Shown one piece after another: positions 1-10,164 of a stretch of 64,000 nt of DNA (positions within the stretch are counted from its first letter, which is position 1; every line of letters begins with the position of its first letter). The translations under genes were made by a program, and so were the position numbers. The notes beneath the pieces were generated by a model. That model was not told the DNA's origin. It worked only from the letters and a program-made list of their open reading frames with translations, and did not search any database. This stretch comes from Fructobacillus papyriferae (GTDB lineage: Bacteria; Bacillota; Bacilli; Lactobacillales; Lactobacillaceae), in NCBI RefSeq assembly GCF_018437225.1, contig NZ_JAAMFI010000002.1:1-64000 (forward strand). Direction: 5' to 3'.

Positions 1-150
1 GTTGCTATCTCTCGATAACGCCTATCCGTTTATTGTTTGTTACGAATTGACTTCGCAAATTTGTTAGATCTAGCTGTCATAGCTAAATCTCGTTACAGAT
101 TTGTTTGTTCAAAGTTTTGTTCAGTTTTCAATGTGCGTACCCGATTGGGC
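1..150 (-). other. probable pre-rRNA leader of an rRNA operon beginning left of the window
   Basis: Downstream of the tandem promoters, the minus strand carries the phrase CATTGAAAACTGAACAAAAC (about 134-115), the kind of sequence seen in Firmicute 16S leaders and rRNA spacers. No open reading frame is present. The 16S gene itself is not in the window, so this is an inference from the promoter pair plus the leader phrase. The remaining stretch, about 300-483, is AT-rich and should hold the rightward promoter of the next gene. Confidence 0.55.
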
Positions 151-159
151 AACTCATTT

Positions 160-188
160 ATCATAGCAGCTTAACCTCTTTCGGTCAA
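160..188 (-). promoter_or_regulatory. rrn-type promoter P2 (leftward)
   Basis: Minus strand: -35 TTGACC (188-183), 17-base spacer, -10 TATGAT (165-160). It shares its -35 sequence with P1 and lies in tandem with it, pointing out of the left edge of the window. Confidence 0.75.
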
Positions 189-263
189 CTACTTTTTTGA
201 GTTTTTTTATCGCGCCTCGCAAGTTGCCTTGCTTAGCGCCGCCCCTCGTAAGGAACAATAATT

Positions 264-292
264 AGTATACGGTCTTTGTTGCTTCAGGTCAA
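264..292 (-). promoter_or_regulatory. rrn-type promoter P1 (leftward)
   Basis: Read on the minus strand: -35 TTGACC (292-287), a 17-base spacer, and -10 TATACT (269-264). It is near consensus and is followed about 80 bases downstream by a second equally good promoter. Tandem promoters of this kind typically drive rRNA operons. No gene lies to the left inside the window, so the target is inferred to be outside it. Confidence 0.75.
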
Positions 293-483
293 TGCTTTTT
301 TTATCTTTTTTTCTACGACTTTTCGATTATTTTTTTAAAAACTAATTTTGTTATACTTTTTTCCTTATTTTATTTAATATTTTTAACAATGAAGCATCGG
401 AATTAATTATTTTAAATAAAAAATCCCTTTTCGGTCTTTTTTTCGTATAATAAAGATAAAGATTTAAAGGAAAGGAGCACGCG

Positions 484-1224
484 ATGGCTTGCTACATTTT
501 AACCGATAACACTCGAGACCGACGTTATTTTAAGAGAGTTTTAGTGGATCCCTATTTTTACGAGACGCCATCTGCCATTATTCATGCACTTGGTCGTCTC
601 AAAAAAGGACAGGTTGTCATTTTGGATTCGTCTATCCGAGGTTTTGAGTCGGCTGGCTTGCAAACCGCCCAACTGATTCGCCAGCACGATCCAGATGCCC
701 AACTAATTATGATTTCCGATAATGCCACCATGGCAGCCCGCTGCTTCGAAGCACAGATTGGTTTGCTTGATTTCATTATTAAGAAAGAATTGAGTCCAAG
801 CTTCTTCGATCGGTTGCTGCGCGCGATTGCCAAAGCTAACTTAAATTTGCGACGAATTTTTGAATTGCGTCCAATTCCGATTCGATTACCAGACGGGGCA
901 ACAACTCGGGTATTTGATCTCACCCGAATCGTTTATTTTACAACTGATAGTGGTAGCCACCATCTTTTTGTTCACGAAACAAACCATCTCACACGCATTC
1001 GGGCCAACCTTAGGGACTTGGAGTCCGTCCATAGCAACTTGTACCGGGTACATGCTTCTTATGTCATCAACATTGCTTTTTTGCATACCTACCAACCGCA
1101 TGACCACGCTTTGACCATGGTGACTGGCCATCGCATCCCAGTTTCAAGAAATTACTCGGTTGCCTTAAGAAAAGCCTTGCGTTGGCCGTCGCCATATCGT
1201 GGTTTGCCGCAACCGATTTATTAA
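484..1224 (+). CDS. LytTR-family response regulator (ComE/AgrA type), orphan
   Basis: A 246-residue protein with an N-terminal receiver-like domain (about 1-120) and a C-terminal LytTR DNA-binding domain (about 135-240; it contains the typical stretch HSNLYRVHASYVIN). Such proteins bind direct repeats in promoters and in other bacteria control competence, bacteriocin or quorum functions. In the receiver the likely phosphoacceptor is D48 (VVILDSS). The N-terminal acidic pair is reduced to a single D8, and the usual switch lysine motif reads IIKKE, so phosphorylation may be altered. No histidine kinase is adjacent, so its input is unknown. The start is supported by AAAGGAAAGGAG just upstream. 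It is convergent with gyrA and shares the terminator at 1223-1263. Confidence 0.85.
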   Translation: MACYILTDNTRDRRYFKRVLVDPYFYETPSAIIHALGRLKKGQVVILDSSIRGFESAGLQTAQLIRQHDPDAQLIMISDNATMAARCFEAQIGLLDFIIKKELSPSFFDRLLRAIAKANLNLRRIFELRPIPIRLPDGATTRVFDLTRIVYFTTDSGSHHLFVHETNHLTRIRANLRDLESVHSNLYRVHASYVINIAFLHTYQPHDHALTMVTGHRIPVSRNYSVALRKALRWPSPYRGLPQPIY

Positions 1225-1263
1225 AAAAAAGTTGTTGGGACTCTTGTCCCAACAACTTTTTTA
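1223..1263. terminator. bidirectional terminator between LytTR regulator and gyrA
   Basis: An 11-bp perfect stem (GTTGTTGGGAC / GTCCCAACAAC) with a TCTT loop, flanked by A8 on the left and T6 on the right. It can end transcripts from both converging genes. Confidence 0.9.
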
Positions 1264-1271
1264 TTTAATCC

Positions 1272-3755
1272 TTATTGTTCATCTGTCGTCTCATTAGCCG
1301 AATCAGCTTCAACTTCTTCTGTCATCGGTTCCAACTTTGTAAAGGTTGCGACCTTTGATTCTTCTTCCAGACGAATCAAGCGAACACCTTGTGTCGAACG
1401 ACCAGTATTTGACACATCGTTGATAGCAAAACGGATCATGACACCCATGTTTGTCGTCACCATGATGTCTTCATCGCCATCGACGGTGACCATCCCAGCC
1501 AAAGGCCCGTTCTTTTCGGTAATGGTTGCTGTTTTAATTCCCTTACCGCCACGGCCCTTAACCGGGTATTCGCTAGCAGCCGTCTGCTTTCCATAACCCT
1601 TTTCCGTGATAACCAAAACGTTTTGATCATCCATCAAGATATCGGCACCAACGACTTCATCGCCTTCACGCAAATTGATTCCACGAACACCGGCAGCAGC
1701 ACGACCCATCAAGCGAACCGCTTCTTCTGCAAAGGTGACGGAATAACCATTATGCGTAGCAATGATAATGTTTTGGTTTCCATCCGTTTCAAGTACCTTC
1801 AAGATTTCGTCATCTTCGCGAAGGGTCAACGCCTTCAAACCAGACGTCCGGATGTTGGCAAAGTCATGAACCTTGGTCCGCTTCACGACACCCTTGCGCG
1901 TAACAAAGAAGAGGTTATCATCACTTTCAGCCGGATTACCGTGAACCGTGAGCAAACTTTGGATCGCTTCGTCTTGGTCAAAGTTCAACAAGTTAATGAC
2001 TGGGATTCCCTTGGCAGAGCGACCATACTCAGGGATTTCATACCCCTTCATGCGATACACCTTACCCTTATTGGTAAAGAAGAAGAGCGAATCGTGCGTT
2101 GACAGGTTAGCCAACTGCGCCACGAAGTCTTCGTCGTTCAAGTTCATTCCCTGGACACCACGACCACCACGGTTTTGAGCCTTGAATTCGGAGGCCGCCA
2201 CTCGTTTGATGTAGCCATTGTGCGTCAAGGTCACGATGACGTCTTCTTCTTCGATCAAATCTTCATCTTCGATGCTTGTTACGTCACCGACCTGCAATTC
2301 AGTACGACGGTCATCACCAAAGCGGTTTTGGATCTCCAACAATTCGTCGTAAATCACTTGATCGATTCGTTCTTGGTGGGCCAAAATGTCTTTCAAGTCC
2401 GCGATCAAAGCAATCAACTTCTGGTATTCGTCTTCGATCTTGTCCCGTTCCAGTCCGGTCAAACGAACCAAACGCATGTCCAAGATGGCCTGGGACTGCT
2501 TGTCCGACAGGTCATAACCATCAATCAAACGCCCCTTCGCTTCGTCAGAAGTTTTAGATGACCGAATGATGTGAATGATTTCGTCAATGTGGTCTAAGGC
2601 AATCCGCAATCCCTCAAGGATGTGGGCGCGCGCTTCAGCCTTCTTCAAATCAAATTGAGTTCGACGACGAACAACCGAACGTTGGTGTTCCAAATAAGCT
2701 TCCAGGATTTCTTTCAAGGAAAGCGTCTTCGGTGCGCCATGGTCAATGGCCAGCATGTTGAATGAGAAACCGGTCTGCAAAAGCGTTTGCTTGTAGAGGT
2801 TGTTCAAAATAACGGATGCAGACGCATCACGCCGAACGTCGATTGAAACACGAAGGCCGTCACGATCGGATTCATCACGGATAGCCGTGATACCGTCGAT
2901 CTTCTTGTCACGAACCAATTCAGAAATTCGTTCGATCAAGCGAGCCTTGTTAACTGCGTATGGCAGCTCGGTCACAATGATTTGTTCCTTGCCCGTCTTG
3001 GTCTGCTCAATGTCGACTTTAGCACGGACGGTAATTGTTCCACGACCCGTTTCGTAGGCCTTTCGAATACCGGCCTTTCCCATGACGATTCCACCAGTTG
3101 GGAAATCAGGTCCTGGGAGTGCTTCCATCAAATCAGCCGTCGTAGCGTCTGGATTGCCCATCAAAACGTGCAAAGCCGAGATGACTTCGCCCAAGTTGTG
3201 GGTAGGGATGTTAGTCGTCATTCCGACGGCAATTCCAGTTGCACCGTTGACCAAGAGGTTTGGAATACGAGCTGGCAAAACTTCCGGCTCACGTTCTTCG
3301 CCATCGTAGTTCGGTACGAAGTCAACCGTGTCCTTGTTCAGGTCACGGACCATTTCCATGGCGACCTTTGACAAACGGGCCTCGGTATAACGCATGGCGG
3401 CGGCAGAATCACCGTCGACCGATCCAAAGTTCCCGTGGCCATCGGCCAACATATAACGGTAAGAGAAGTCTTGGGCCATGCGGACCATCGACTCGTAGAT
3501 GGCAGAATCACCGTGGGGGTGATACTTACCCATGACGTCACCGACGATACGGGCCGACTTCTTGTGTGGCTTGTCCGGTGTGTTTCCCTGTTCAATCATT
3601 GAATAGAGAATACGACGGTGAACGGGCTTCATTCCATCACGCACGTCTGGTAAAGCACGCGCCACAATAACCGACATCGCATAAGACAAAAACGATGTCT
3701 TCATTTGCGCGGCTAGGTGGGTGTTTTTAATACGACTATCTTGTTCTTCTGGCAT
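1272..3755 (-). CDS. gyrA: DNA gyrase subunit A
   Basis: An 827-residue GyrA, the breakage-reunion subunit of the gyrase A2B2 complex that introduces negative supercoils. The catalytic tyrosine is Y123 in [11 protein letters not shown]. The quinolone-determining region reads [10 protein letters not shown] with S84 and E88, the residues usually found in drug-sensitive Gram-positives. The C-terminal half contains repeated [16 protein letters not shown]-type beta-pinwheel blades, including the GyrA box. An acidic tail (rich in E and D) ends the protein. It follows gyrB by 25 bases and is presumably co-transcribed with it. Confidence 0.98.
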   Translation of the reverse strand: MPEEQDSRIKNTHLAAQMKTSFLSYAMSVIVARALPDVRDGMKPVHRRILYSMIEQGNTPDKPHKKSARIVGDVMGKYHPHGDSAIYESMVRMAQDFSYRYMLADGHGNFGSVDGDSAAAMRYTEARLSKVAMEMVRDLNKDTVDFVPNYDGEEREPEVLPARIPNLLVNGATGIAVGMTTNIPTHNLGEVISALHVLMGNPDATTADLMEALPGPDFPTGGIVMGKAGIRKAYETGRGTITVRAKVDIEQTKTGKEQIIVTELPYAVNKARLIERISELVRDKKIDGITAIRDESDRDGLRVSIDVRRDASASVILNNLYKQTLLQTGFSFNMLAIDHGAPKTLSLKEILEAYLEHQRSVVRRRTQFDLKKAEARAHILEGLRIALDHIDEIIHIIRSSKTSDEAKGRLIDGYDLSDKQSQAILDMRLVRLTGLERDKIEDEYQKLIALIADLKDILAHQERIDQVIYDELLEIQNRFGDDRRTELQVGDVTSIEDEDLIEEEDVIVTLTHNGYIKRVAASEFKAQNRGGRGVQGMNLNDEDFVAQLANLSTHDSLFFFTNKGKVYRMKGYEIPEYGRSAKGIPVINLLNFDQDEAIQSLLTVHGNPAESDDNLFFVTRKGVVKRTKVHDFANIRTSGLKALTLREDDEILKVLETDGNQNIIIATHNGYSVTFAEEAVRLMGRAAAGVRGINLREGDEVVGADILMDDQNVLVITEKGYGKQTAASEYPVKGRGGKGIKTATITEKNGPLAGMVTVDGDEDIMVTTNMGVMIRFAINDVSNTGRSTQGVRLIRLEEESKVATFTKLEPMTEEVEADSANETTDEQ

Positions 3756-3780
3756 TTCTTACTCCGAATCAAGCAGTTTC

Positions 3781-5781
3781 TTAAATATCAAGGTCTTCTA
3801 CATAGACCGCATTGTCTTCGATGAATTGACGACGTGGTGGCACATCGCCTCCCATCAACATGTCAATCACGGAATCCGCTTCTTCCGCATCGGCCGGATC
3901 GACACGGAGCAAACGACGGTTAGCCGGATCCATGGTCGTGTCAGCCAATTGATCGTAATCCATTTCACCAAGCCCCTTGTAACGTTGAACCTTTGGTTTG
4001 GCGTTTGCTGGCAATTGTGCCAAATAATCCGCCAACTCCTCATCAGAATCCAAGTAGGTCATGTTTTTTGAGTTACCAAGCGAGACACCGTACAGCGGTG
4101 GCTGGGCGATGTAAATGTAACCGGCATCAACCATTGGCCGCATGTAACGGTAGAAAAGCGTCAACAACAACGTCCGGATGTGGGCGCCATCAACATCGGC
4201 ATCGGTCATGATGATGATCTTGTGGTAGTTAGCCTTGGAAACATCAAAGTCCTTTCCAAAACCGGCCCCCAAGGCCGTGAAGAGGGAACGAATTTCTTCG
4301 TTAGCCAAAACGCGATCCAATGAGGCCTTTCCAACGTTTAAAATCTTTCCACGAATTGGCAAGATGGCCTGCGTCAAACGATTCCGGCCTTGCTTAGCAG
4401 AACCACCGGCCGAGTCACCCTCGACGATAAAGAGCTCAGAAATTTCTGGTTCCTTCGAAGTGTTGTCCGCCAGTTTACCTGGCAAATTGGAGATTTCCAA
4501 TCCCGACTGCTTCCGGGTCATCTCGCGGGCGCGCTTAGCAGAAAGGCGGGCCTTTTGTGCCAAAGATCCCTTTTCAACGATTTGCTTTGCAACCGTTGGA
4601 TTTTCCATCATAAACCGTGAAAAGGTGTCAGAGAACATGCGGTCAACGGCCTGACGAGCGTCGGAATTTCCTAACTTCGTCTTCGTCTGGCCCTCGAACT
4701 GTGGATCCGGGTGCTTGATCGAAACGATCGCCGTCATTCCTTCACGCACGTCTTCCCCAGTCAGTGAGTCGCCGTTTTCCTTGATCATGTTTTGCTTACG
4801 CGCGTAGTCGTTAATGACACGCGTCAAAGCTGTTTTGAATCCGGTTTCGTGGGTTCCACCTTCATAGGTGTTGATGTTGTTGGTAAAGGTCTTTAAGTTT
4901 TCTTTGACTTCAGTTGTATATTGCAAAGCAACTTCGACCACGATGCCGTTTTCTTCGCCTTCGACATAAACCGGTTGGTCAAAGAGCACTTGCTTGCCTT
5001 CGTCCAAGTAGGAAACGTATTCCTTGATTCCGCCTTCGAAGTGGAAGGTTTCAGACAAAGGTTCCTCTGGACGCTTGTCCGTGATGGAAATCTTCAAGCC
5101 CTTGTTCAAAAAGGCTAATTCGCGAACACGGGAAAGAAGGGTCTGGTAGTTATAAACCGTGGTTTCTTGGAAAATATCTGGATCTGGCTTGAAGTGAACG
5201 ATCGTGCCACGTTCAATTGGCAAATCGCCCGTCTTCTTGGTCATCTTTGTCTTCACGCGACCCGTTTCAAAGTCCATGTAGTACATTTGACCGTCGCGAA
5301 CAACGCGGACGTCCAAGGAAGAAGACAAGGCGTTCACAACAGAGGCACCAACACCGTGCAGACCACCGGACACCTTATAGCCACCACCGCCGAACTTTCC
5401 ACCGGCGTGCAGAATGGTAAAGACCGTTTCCAAAGCGGGCTTACCCGTCTTGGTCTGGATATCAACCGGAATACCACGACCATCATCAGTGACCGTAATC
5501 GAGTTATCCTTTTCGATTGTCACCGTGATGTGGGAAGCAAAGCCAGCCAAGGCTTCATCGATACCGTTATCGACAATTTCCCAAACCAAGTGGTGCAGCC
5601 CCTGTGCCGTGGTGGTTCCGATATACATACCAGGACGCTTCCGAACGGCTTCCAATCCTTCCAGGACCTGGATCTGATCGGCATTATAGGCGTCAGCGTC
5701 GGTGGTCATCTTGCTAGCATTTTCGATGTCTTCAGGTGAAACTGAAACGTCATCCATTACCTTGTTTTCTTCTTCAGCCAT
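3781..5781 (-). CDS. gyrB: DNA gyrase subunit B
   Basis: A 666-residue ATPase subunit of gyrase. Visible GHKL motifs are [18 protein letters not shown] and [14 protein letters not shown]; the TOPRIM metal-binding segments are [15 protein letters not shown] and [11 protein letters not shown]. The N-terminal extension before [17 protein letters not shown] is about 38 residues and acidic. The gene lies 17 bases after recF and 25 before gyrA, the usual recF-gyrB-gyrA arrangement. Confidence 0.98.
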   Translation of the reverse strand: MAEEENKVMDDVSVSPEDIENASKMTTDADAYNADQIQVLEGLEAVRKRPGMYIGTTTAQGLHHLVWEIVDNGIDEALAGFASHITVTIEKDNSITVTDDGRGIPVDIQTKTGKPALETVFTILHAGGKFGGGGYKVSGGLHGVGASVVNALSSSLDVRVVRDGQMYYMDFETGRVKTKMTKKTGDLPIERGTIVHFKPDPDIFQETTVYNYQTLLSRVRELAFLNKGLKISITDKRPEEPLSETFHFEGGIKEYVSYLDEGKQVLFDQPVYVEGEENGIVVEVALQYTTEVKENLKTFTNNINTYEGGTHETGFKTALTRVINDYARKQNMIKENGDSLTGEDVREGMTAIVSIKHPDPQFEGQTKTKLGNSDARQAVDRMFSDTFSRFMMENPTVAKQIVEKGSLAQKARLSAKRAREMTRKQSGLEISNLPGKLADNTSKEPEISELFIVEGDSAGGSAKQGRNRLTQAILPIRGKILNVGKASLDRVLANEEIRSLFTALGAGFGKDFDVSKANYHKIIIMTDADVDGAHIRTLLLTLFYRYMRPMVDAGYIYIAQPPLYGVSLGNSKNMTYLDSDEELADYLAQLPANAKPKVQRYKGLGEMDYDQLADTTMDPANRRLLRVDPADAEEADSVIDMLMGGDVPPRRQFIEDNAVYVEDLDI

Positions 5782-5798
5782 GATTCTCCTTTTGCCTC

Positions 5799-6920
5799 CT
5801 AATGCTGTTCTTCCTGGATGGTTCCATCTTTGACCAAAAAGACTTTCGGCTCTTTGATCAACGACCGAGCGACCTCGGAAAGGGAGGGGGCGGTAATAAA
5901 GGTTTGTACCTTGTTTTCGATGGTCATCAAGAGATGGGTCTGCCGATTGGCATCCAACTCTGACAAGACATCATCGAGTAATAAGACCGGGTATTCGCCA
6001 GTTTCCTGGTGCATGAGGTCAATTTCGCCAAGCTTCAAAGCCAGGGCAGCGGTTCGCTGCTGGCCTTGTGAGCCGAAGTTAGAAACATCGACACCGTTCA
6101 CCTCAATCACGAAATCATCCCGGTGTGGCCCGACCAGGGTCGTGCCCTGTTTCTTTTCGCGCTCCGCTTGCTTTTTAAAAGCGGCAGTCAAAGCTTCTTC
6201 GGCCGTTTTTTGGTCGGTCAGTTGACTCAAATCAACACCCGTTTTGTAGTGAAGGACCAATTCCTCTTGCTGATTGGCCACCGCTGCGTGAATTCGCGCA
6301 GCCGCCTGGCCTAATTCAGTTAGGAACCGTTTTTTTAACAGCATCAACTTAGCGCCCAGTTCAACGAGCTGATCCGTCAGTACGGTCAAAAAAACATCGT
6401 CTTTCTTTTGGCCAAAAGACCAAGCCTTCAAATAGGCGTTTCGATCCTTTAATACCCGTTTGTACTGCGCAGATAGCTGCAGATAGGTGCGATTCATTTG
6501 ACCAAACTCGATGTCAATGAAGCGCCGCCGAACGGCCGGTGGTCCTTTAACCAAATCAAGATCCTCTGGAGCAAAGAGAATCACGTTTAACTGGCCAATA
6601 TAGCCAGATAAGCGGGGTTGATCTAAATGGTTGACCCGAGCTTGCTTGCCTCTATTGGTCCAAGACAACGAAAGCGGCAGCTTACCAAAGCGGTTCTTTA
6701 CCAGGCCTTCAATGCGCGCTTGGCTCTGCCCCCACTGAACCAGATCTTTATCGATCTTCGTTCGATGGGAACGGGCCAATGCTAAGGCGTAAATGCTTTC
6801 CAGCAAGTTCGTTTTTCCTTGCGCATTTTGTCCTAAAAAGACGTTAACTCCGGGTTGAAAATGAAGCGTCGCCGCTTCGTAATTACGAAAGTGATGCAGC
6901 TTTAAGTCTGTTAACTCCAC
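5799..6920 (-). CDS. recF: DNA replication and repair protein RecF
   Basis: A 373-residue SMC-like ABC ATPase that loads RecA at gaps and stalled forks together with RecO and RecR. Walker A is GQNAQGKT (about residues 30-37), the signature segment is GSQGQQRT, and Walker B is [12 protein letters not shown]. The start codon overlaps the 3' end of the S4-domain gene by 10 bases, implying translational coupling, and gyrB follows closely. Confidence 0.97.
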   Translation of the reverse strand: MELTDLKLHHFRNYEAATLHFQPGVNVFLGQNAQGKTNLLESIYALALARSHRTKIDKDLVQWGQSQARIEGLVKNRFGKLPLSLSWTNRGKQARVNHLDQPRLSGYIGQLNVILFAPEDLDLVKGPPAVRRRFIDIEFGQMNRTYLQLSAQYKRVLKDRNAYLKAWSFGQKKDDVFLTVLTDQLVELGAKLMLLKKRFLTELGQAAARIHAAVANQQEELVLHYKTGVDLSQLTDQKTAEEALTAAFKKQAEREKKQGTTLVGPHRDDFVIEVNGVDVSNFGSQGQQRTAALALKLGEIDLMHQETGEYPVLLLDDVLSELDANRQTHLLMTIENKVQTFITAPSLSEVARSLIKEPKVFLVKDGTIQEEQH

Positions 6921-7276
6921 GAAGAAGGTCCTGCCGGCTTCTTTTTCGAAGTCTTATTCTGCTCCAACTTCGAAGCGCCTGCCTTTTTTTTAGCGGGTTG
7001 TTGTGCTTGAAAACGCGCTAAGATGGCCTTCTGTTCGGCTCGTTCATCGGCTTCCTCTTTAGATTCAGCGTTGATCGAAAAGATGCGTCCAGCTGTTTCA
7101 ATCTGATCACCCGGATACAGCTTTTTGCCTCGGCGGTTTTCTTCTTCGCCATTTAGAAGAACTTTTTCTGTTGCTAGATAGGCTTTCGCCTGTCCCCCAG
7201 AAGGAATAAGGTCTTCAATTTTCAACAATTGCTGAAGGGTGATGTAGTCAGTTGTAATTGCCAAACGCTCAGCCAT
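6911..7276 (-). CDS. yaaA: S4-domain RNA-binding protein YaaA/RlbA with extended tail
   Basis: A 121-residue protein. Residues 10-75 form an S4 fold ([38 protein letters not shown]). The family is normally about 70 residues and conserved between dnaN and recF; its molecular role is not established. This copy adds about 45 residues, rich in Ala, Lys and Gln, that look disordered. It overlaps recF by 10 bases. An extended -10 (TATGGTATAAT, minus strand, about 7322-7312) lies some 35 bases upstream of the start, so the yaaA-recF-gyrBA unit probably has its own promoter. Confidence 0.9.
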   Translation of the reverse strand: MAERLAITTDYITLQQLLKIEDLIPSGGQAKAYLATEKVLLNGEEENRRGKKLYPGDQIETAGRIFSINAESKEEADERAEQKAILARFQAQQPAKKKAGASKLEQNKTSKKKPAGPSSWS

Positions 7277-7421
7277 AATCTTCCCCTAAATTCATACAGA
7301 CTTACCCTATTATTATACCATACTTATCGCTATTTGCCCCTAAGAGCTCATTTTAGCTTTTTTTCTTTCAACCGGTCTCTTTCGCTTCATTTTGAAAAAA
7401 TCGCTTCTTGCTTTTACAACA

Positions 7422-7453
7422 AAGAAAAAAGGCCTGAAAAGGCCTTTTTTAGA
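7422..7453 (-). terminator. dnaN terminator
   Basis: The hairpin AAAGGCCTTTTCAGGCCTTT lies just after the dnaN stop on the minus strand and is followed by a T tract. The 180-base gap to yaaA otherwise holds only the yaaA promoter. Confidence 0.8.
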
Positions 7454-7457
7454 ATCT

Positions 7458-8591
7458 TTAGAATGTACGAACGGGTGTCACCAACTGTAATTGCTTATTG
7501 TCTGTTTCACCTTCTGGAATGATGATGAACGGCCGCAAGTTAGTTGTAAACTTCAATTCAACGGTCTTGCCTTGCAACACCCGCAGGGCATCGCGCACAT
7601 AATCTGGGTTGAATGAAATTTCTAAGTCGTCCCCAGAAATCTTATCAGCTTTCAAAGCTTCCTTCACTTGTCCGACTTCTTGGGAATTACCAGAGAGTTC
7701 GGCTTGTTGATCCTTAATTGTCAGTAGAACCACGTTATTTCGTGATTCGTGTGACAAAAGGGAAGCACGATCGATTGCCCCAGACAAAGCGCCAGCGTCA
7801 ATTTCGATTTCGGTATTGGCTTCTGAAGGAATCAAGCGATCCGTTTCGGGATAGTTTCCTTCAAGTAAGCGAGAATAGAAGGTTGTGTTGCCAAAAGTGA
7901 AAACCGCTTGGTTTGAAGACAACTTTACTTCAACAACATTTTGGCCTTCTAATAACGACTGCAATTCGTTAAAGGCCTTGGCTGGAATGATGACCGAAGC
8001 ATCCGCAACGTTTTCTGCTCCCACCAACGTAATGATGCGCTGTGACAAACGGTGTGAATCGGTCGTCACCGCTTTAATTTGGTTACCAGACAACGACAGG
8101 TGGATTCCTGTCAAGATCGGCCGACTTTCTTGTGTTGAAGCCGAAATTTTGGTTTGCGCAATCAATTCAATCAATTGGGCAGCCGATAGTTTCAAGGATT
8201 TCGATTCAGATAATTCCGGTAGCTTAGGGTAAGCCGAACTTGGTTGTCCATTAATCTTGAAAGAAGCCGAACCCGATGTGATCAATGCTTGGAGTCCTTC
8301 AATTGATAAGGTCATGTTGTCGGCTGGCAAGTGCTTGACGATATTGATGAAGAAAGTAGCGGGCAAAGTGATGCCACCCGTTGATTCAATGGTCAACTCG
8401 TTTGAGGTATCGTCAGCTGTCAACGTCATTTGAATTGAAATATCCGCATTGGAACCTGTCAAAACTAATTGTTCTTCTTGCAAATCCAATTTTAAATTCG
8501 TCAGAATTGGAATCGTCGTTTTTGATGAAATTGCTCGAGAAACATCGTTTAAAGCTTTGATAAAGGCTTGTCGATTAATCGTAAATTTCAT
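7458..8591 (-). CDS. dnaN: DNA polymerase III beta sliding clamp
   Basis: A 377-residue clamp that tethers DNA polymerase III to DNA. It shows the three-domain layout of DnaN from MKFTINRQAFIKALNDVSRAI to a C-terminal hydrophobic end (LQLVTPVRTF). The clamp-typical segments ESRPILTGIHL and TTDSHRLSQR are present. The start is backed by AAAGGAGG nine bases upstream. It follows dnaA with a 181-base gap that contains part of the origin. Confidence 0.97.
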   Translation of the reverse strand: MKFTINRQAFIKALNDVSRAISSKTTIPILTNLKLDLQEEQLVLTGSNADISIQMTLTADDTSNELTIESTGGITLPATFFINIVKHLPADNMTLSIEGLQALITSGSASFKINGQPSSAYPKLPELSESKSLKLSAAQLIELIAQTKISASTQESRPILTGIHLSLSGNQIKAVTTDSHRLSQRIITLVGAENVADASVIIPAKAFNELQSLLEGQNVVEVKLSSNQAVFTFGNTTFYSRLLEGNYPETDRLIPSEANTEIEIDAGALSGAIDRASLLSHESRNNVVLLTIKDQQAELSGNSQEVGQVKEALKADKISGDDLEISFNPDYVRDALRVLQGKTVELKFTTNLRPFIIIPEGETDNKQLQLVTPVRTF

Positions 8592-8772
8592 AGCACATGG
8601 CCTCCTTTGTGGCAGGTGCGATTAGTAAATCAATAGAGTAATAAATAACTAGTAATAGTAATAAGGCCTGTGGGTTATGGGGATTAGGGCAGCAGGCCTG
8701 ATAGCAATGGTTTTTGCCTGTGGAAAACACCGTGTAAAAGATGCGTGTAAATCGCCGACTTTTCCCCAGGCA
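8592..8772. other. oriC, dnaA-dnaN segment: DnaA boxes plus DnaA-trio-like unwinding tract
   Basis: DnaA-box-like nonamers are TTTTCCCCA at 8760-8768, TGTGGAAAA at 8719-8727 (the complement of TTTTCCACA), and weaker TGGGGATTA at 8678-8686 and TGTGGGTTA at 8669-8677. Next to the last comes GGCC and then five consecutive trinucleotides TAG TAA TAG TAA TAA (8650-8664), running into an AT-rich stretch. This order (boxes, short GC block, trios, AT-rich DNA) matches the unwinding element described for Bacillus subtilis between dnaA and dnaN. Function is inferred. Confidence 0.75.
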
Positions 8773-10164
8773 CTATTGCCCCGATCGGATGTCTTCAGCT
8801 AGTGCCTGAATCATTTCCTTCATTCGGGCTTCTTTTTCGACTTGTTCTTCGATCTTAGTAAATGCGTGAGAAATGGATGAGTGGTCTCGGTTTCCAAAAG
8901 CCTGTCCGATTTGTGGTAGCGACATGTCCGTCATCGTTCGTGTCAGATAAATCGCAACGTGTCGTGCCATAACCAGATCCGATTGGCGACGGCCAGATTT
9001 CATGTCGTCAACTGTCTGCATGTAGTAGGCGGCAACCACTTGTTGGATTCGGTCAACGGTGACCACTGTTTTTTTGTTTGCGTTGATTTCATCCAAAATT
9101 GTTTTGGCCGTTTCGATTGTGGCGGGCTTATTCATGAAGCGAATTTTGGCTTCAAACTTGTGAAAAGCACCTTCTAAAGTTCGTACGTTGTCGTCAACCG
9201 TTTCGCCAATTAACTGTAAGACATCGTTTGGAATATCTAAATCGTTTTGATCTTGCATGTTGCGCAAGATCGCCACACGGGTCTGGACATCTGGCTTTTG
9301 AATATCTGACGTAACTCCTTGTTCGAAGCGGGACTTCAAACGGTCTTGAAGATCTGGAATATCATTTGGATAACGATCCGAGGTCATCACAATTTGCTTA
9401 TTGGCTTTGGTCAACGCATTGAAGGTATTGAAGAACTCTTCTTGGACTTGCGGTTTGCCGGCCCAGAATTGAATATCATCGACCAACAGCATGTCAAGTG
9501 AGCGATAGGTCTTTTTAAAGAGGGCGGTGGCGTTGGTATCGCCACCCTTACGAAGGGAATTGGTAAAGTCGTTTAGGAAATCTTCAGCGGTTGCATATTT
9601 AATGCGGGCATTTGGATTATCCTTGGCGTATTGATTACCAATCGCCTGCATCAAGTGGGTCTTTCCTAAGCCGACACCACCGTAAATGAGGTAGGGGTTG
9701 TAGACTTTACCCGGCCCTTCAGCAACGGCTTGCGCGATGGCCCGTGCATTTTCGTTACCAGAGCCAACCACGAATTTTTCGAAGGTGTAATCGGGGTCTA
9801 GGCCAGCGTCTTGGGAGAAGGGAATATGTTTTTCTGATTCACTTTCGCTCTGATTTGAAAGGGGGGACATTCCTTGATTTGGACTAGCGGTAATGCCTTC
9901 GTCTGTGGACCGAAATTCCGGTCGAATGAATTTACCAGTGATCTTGTTGGCATATTCGACAAATTTCATGGAAATTTCTGTATTCCATTGATTAATAATC
10001 TTGTCAGCATATTCCGAAGGAACTTTAAAAACGAAGCGGTTTTCTTCAAGTCCAACAGGTGAAAGAGGGTCCACGAAGGTCCCAAAGCTGATGGCGCCAA
10101 GGTCCTGGAAGAGGGAAAAGCTGATTTTATCCCATAATTCAGATGAGTTGAGGTTGTCAGACAT
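8773..10164 (-). CDS. dnaA: chromosomal replication initiator DnaA
   Basis: A 463-residue AAA+ initiator. Domain I is about 1-85; a low-complexity linker (SNQSESESEK) follows; the AAA+ domain has Walker A GGVGLGKTH and Walker B LLVDDIQF with the arginine-finger region DRLKSRFEQG. Domain IV contains MARHVAIYLTR and the signature GNRDHSSISHA, which differs from the common GGRDHTTVLHA. An extended -10 (TGCTATACT, minus strand, about 10222-10214) lies upstream. The gene is the leftward arm of the origin. Confidence 0.98.
   Translation of the reverse strand: MSDNLNSSELWDKISFSLFQDLGAISFGTFVDPLSPVGLEENRFVFKVPSEYADKIINQWNTEISMKFVEYANKITGKFIRPEFRSTDEGITASPNQGMSPLSNQSESESEKHIPFSQDAGLDPDYTFEKFVVGSGNENARAIAQAVAEGPGKVYNPYLIYGGVGLGKTHLMQAIGNQYAKDNPNARIKYATAEDFLNDFTNSLRKGGDTNATALFKKTYRSLDMLLVDDIQFWAGKPQVQEEFFNTFNALTKANKQIVMTSDRYPNDIPDLQDRLKSRFEQGVTSDIQKPDVQTRVAILRNMQDQNDLDIPNDVLQLIGETVDDNVRTLEGAFHKFEAKIRFMNKPATIETAKTILDEINANKKTVVTVDRIQQVVAAYYMQTVDDMKSGRRQSDLVMARHVAIYLTRTMTDMSLPQIGQAFGNRDHSSISHAFTKIEEQVEKEARMKEMIQALAEDIRSGQ

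Noticed and set aside
1272-5781. Many long reading frames on the plus strand across gyrA and gyrB (up to 190 codons)
   Set aside because: They are shadows of strongly conserved genes on the other strand, without ribosome-binding sites or recognisable domains.
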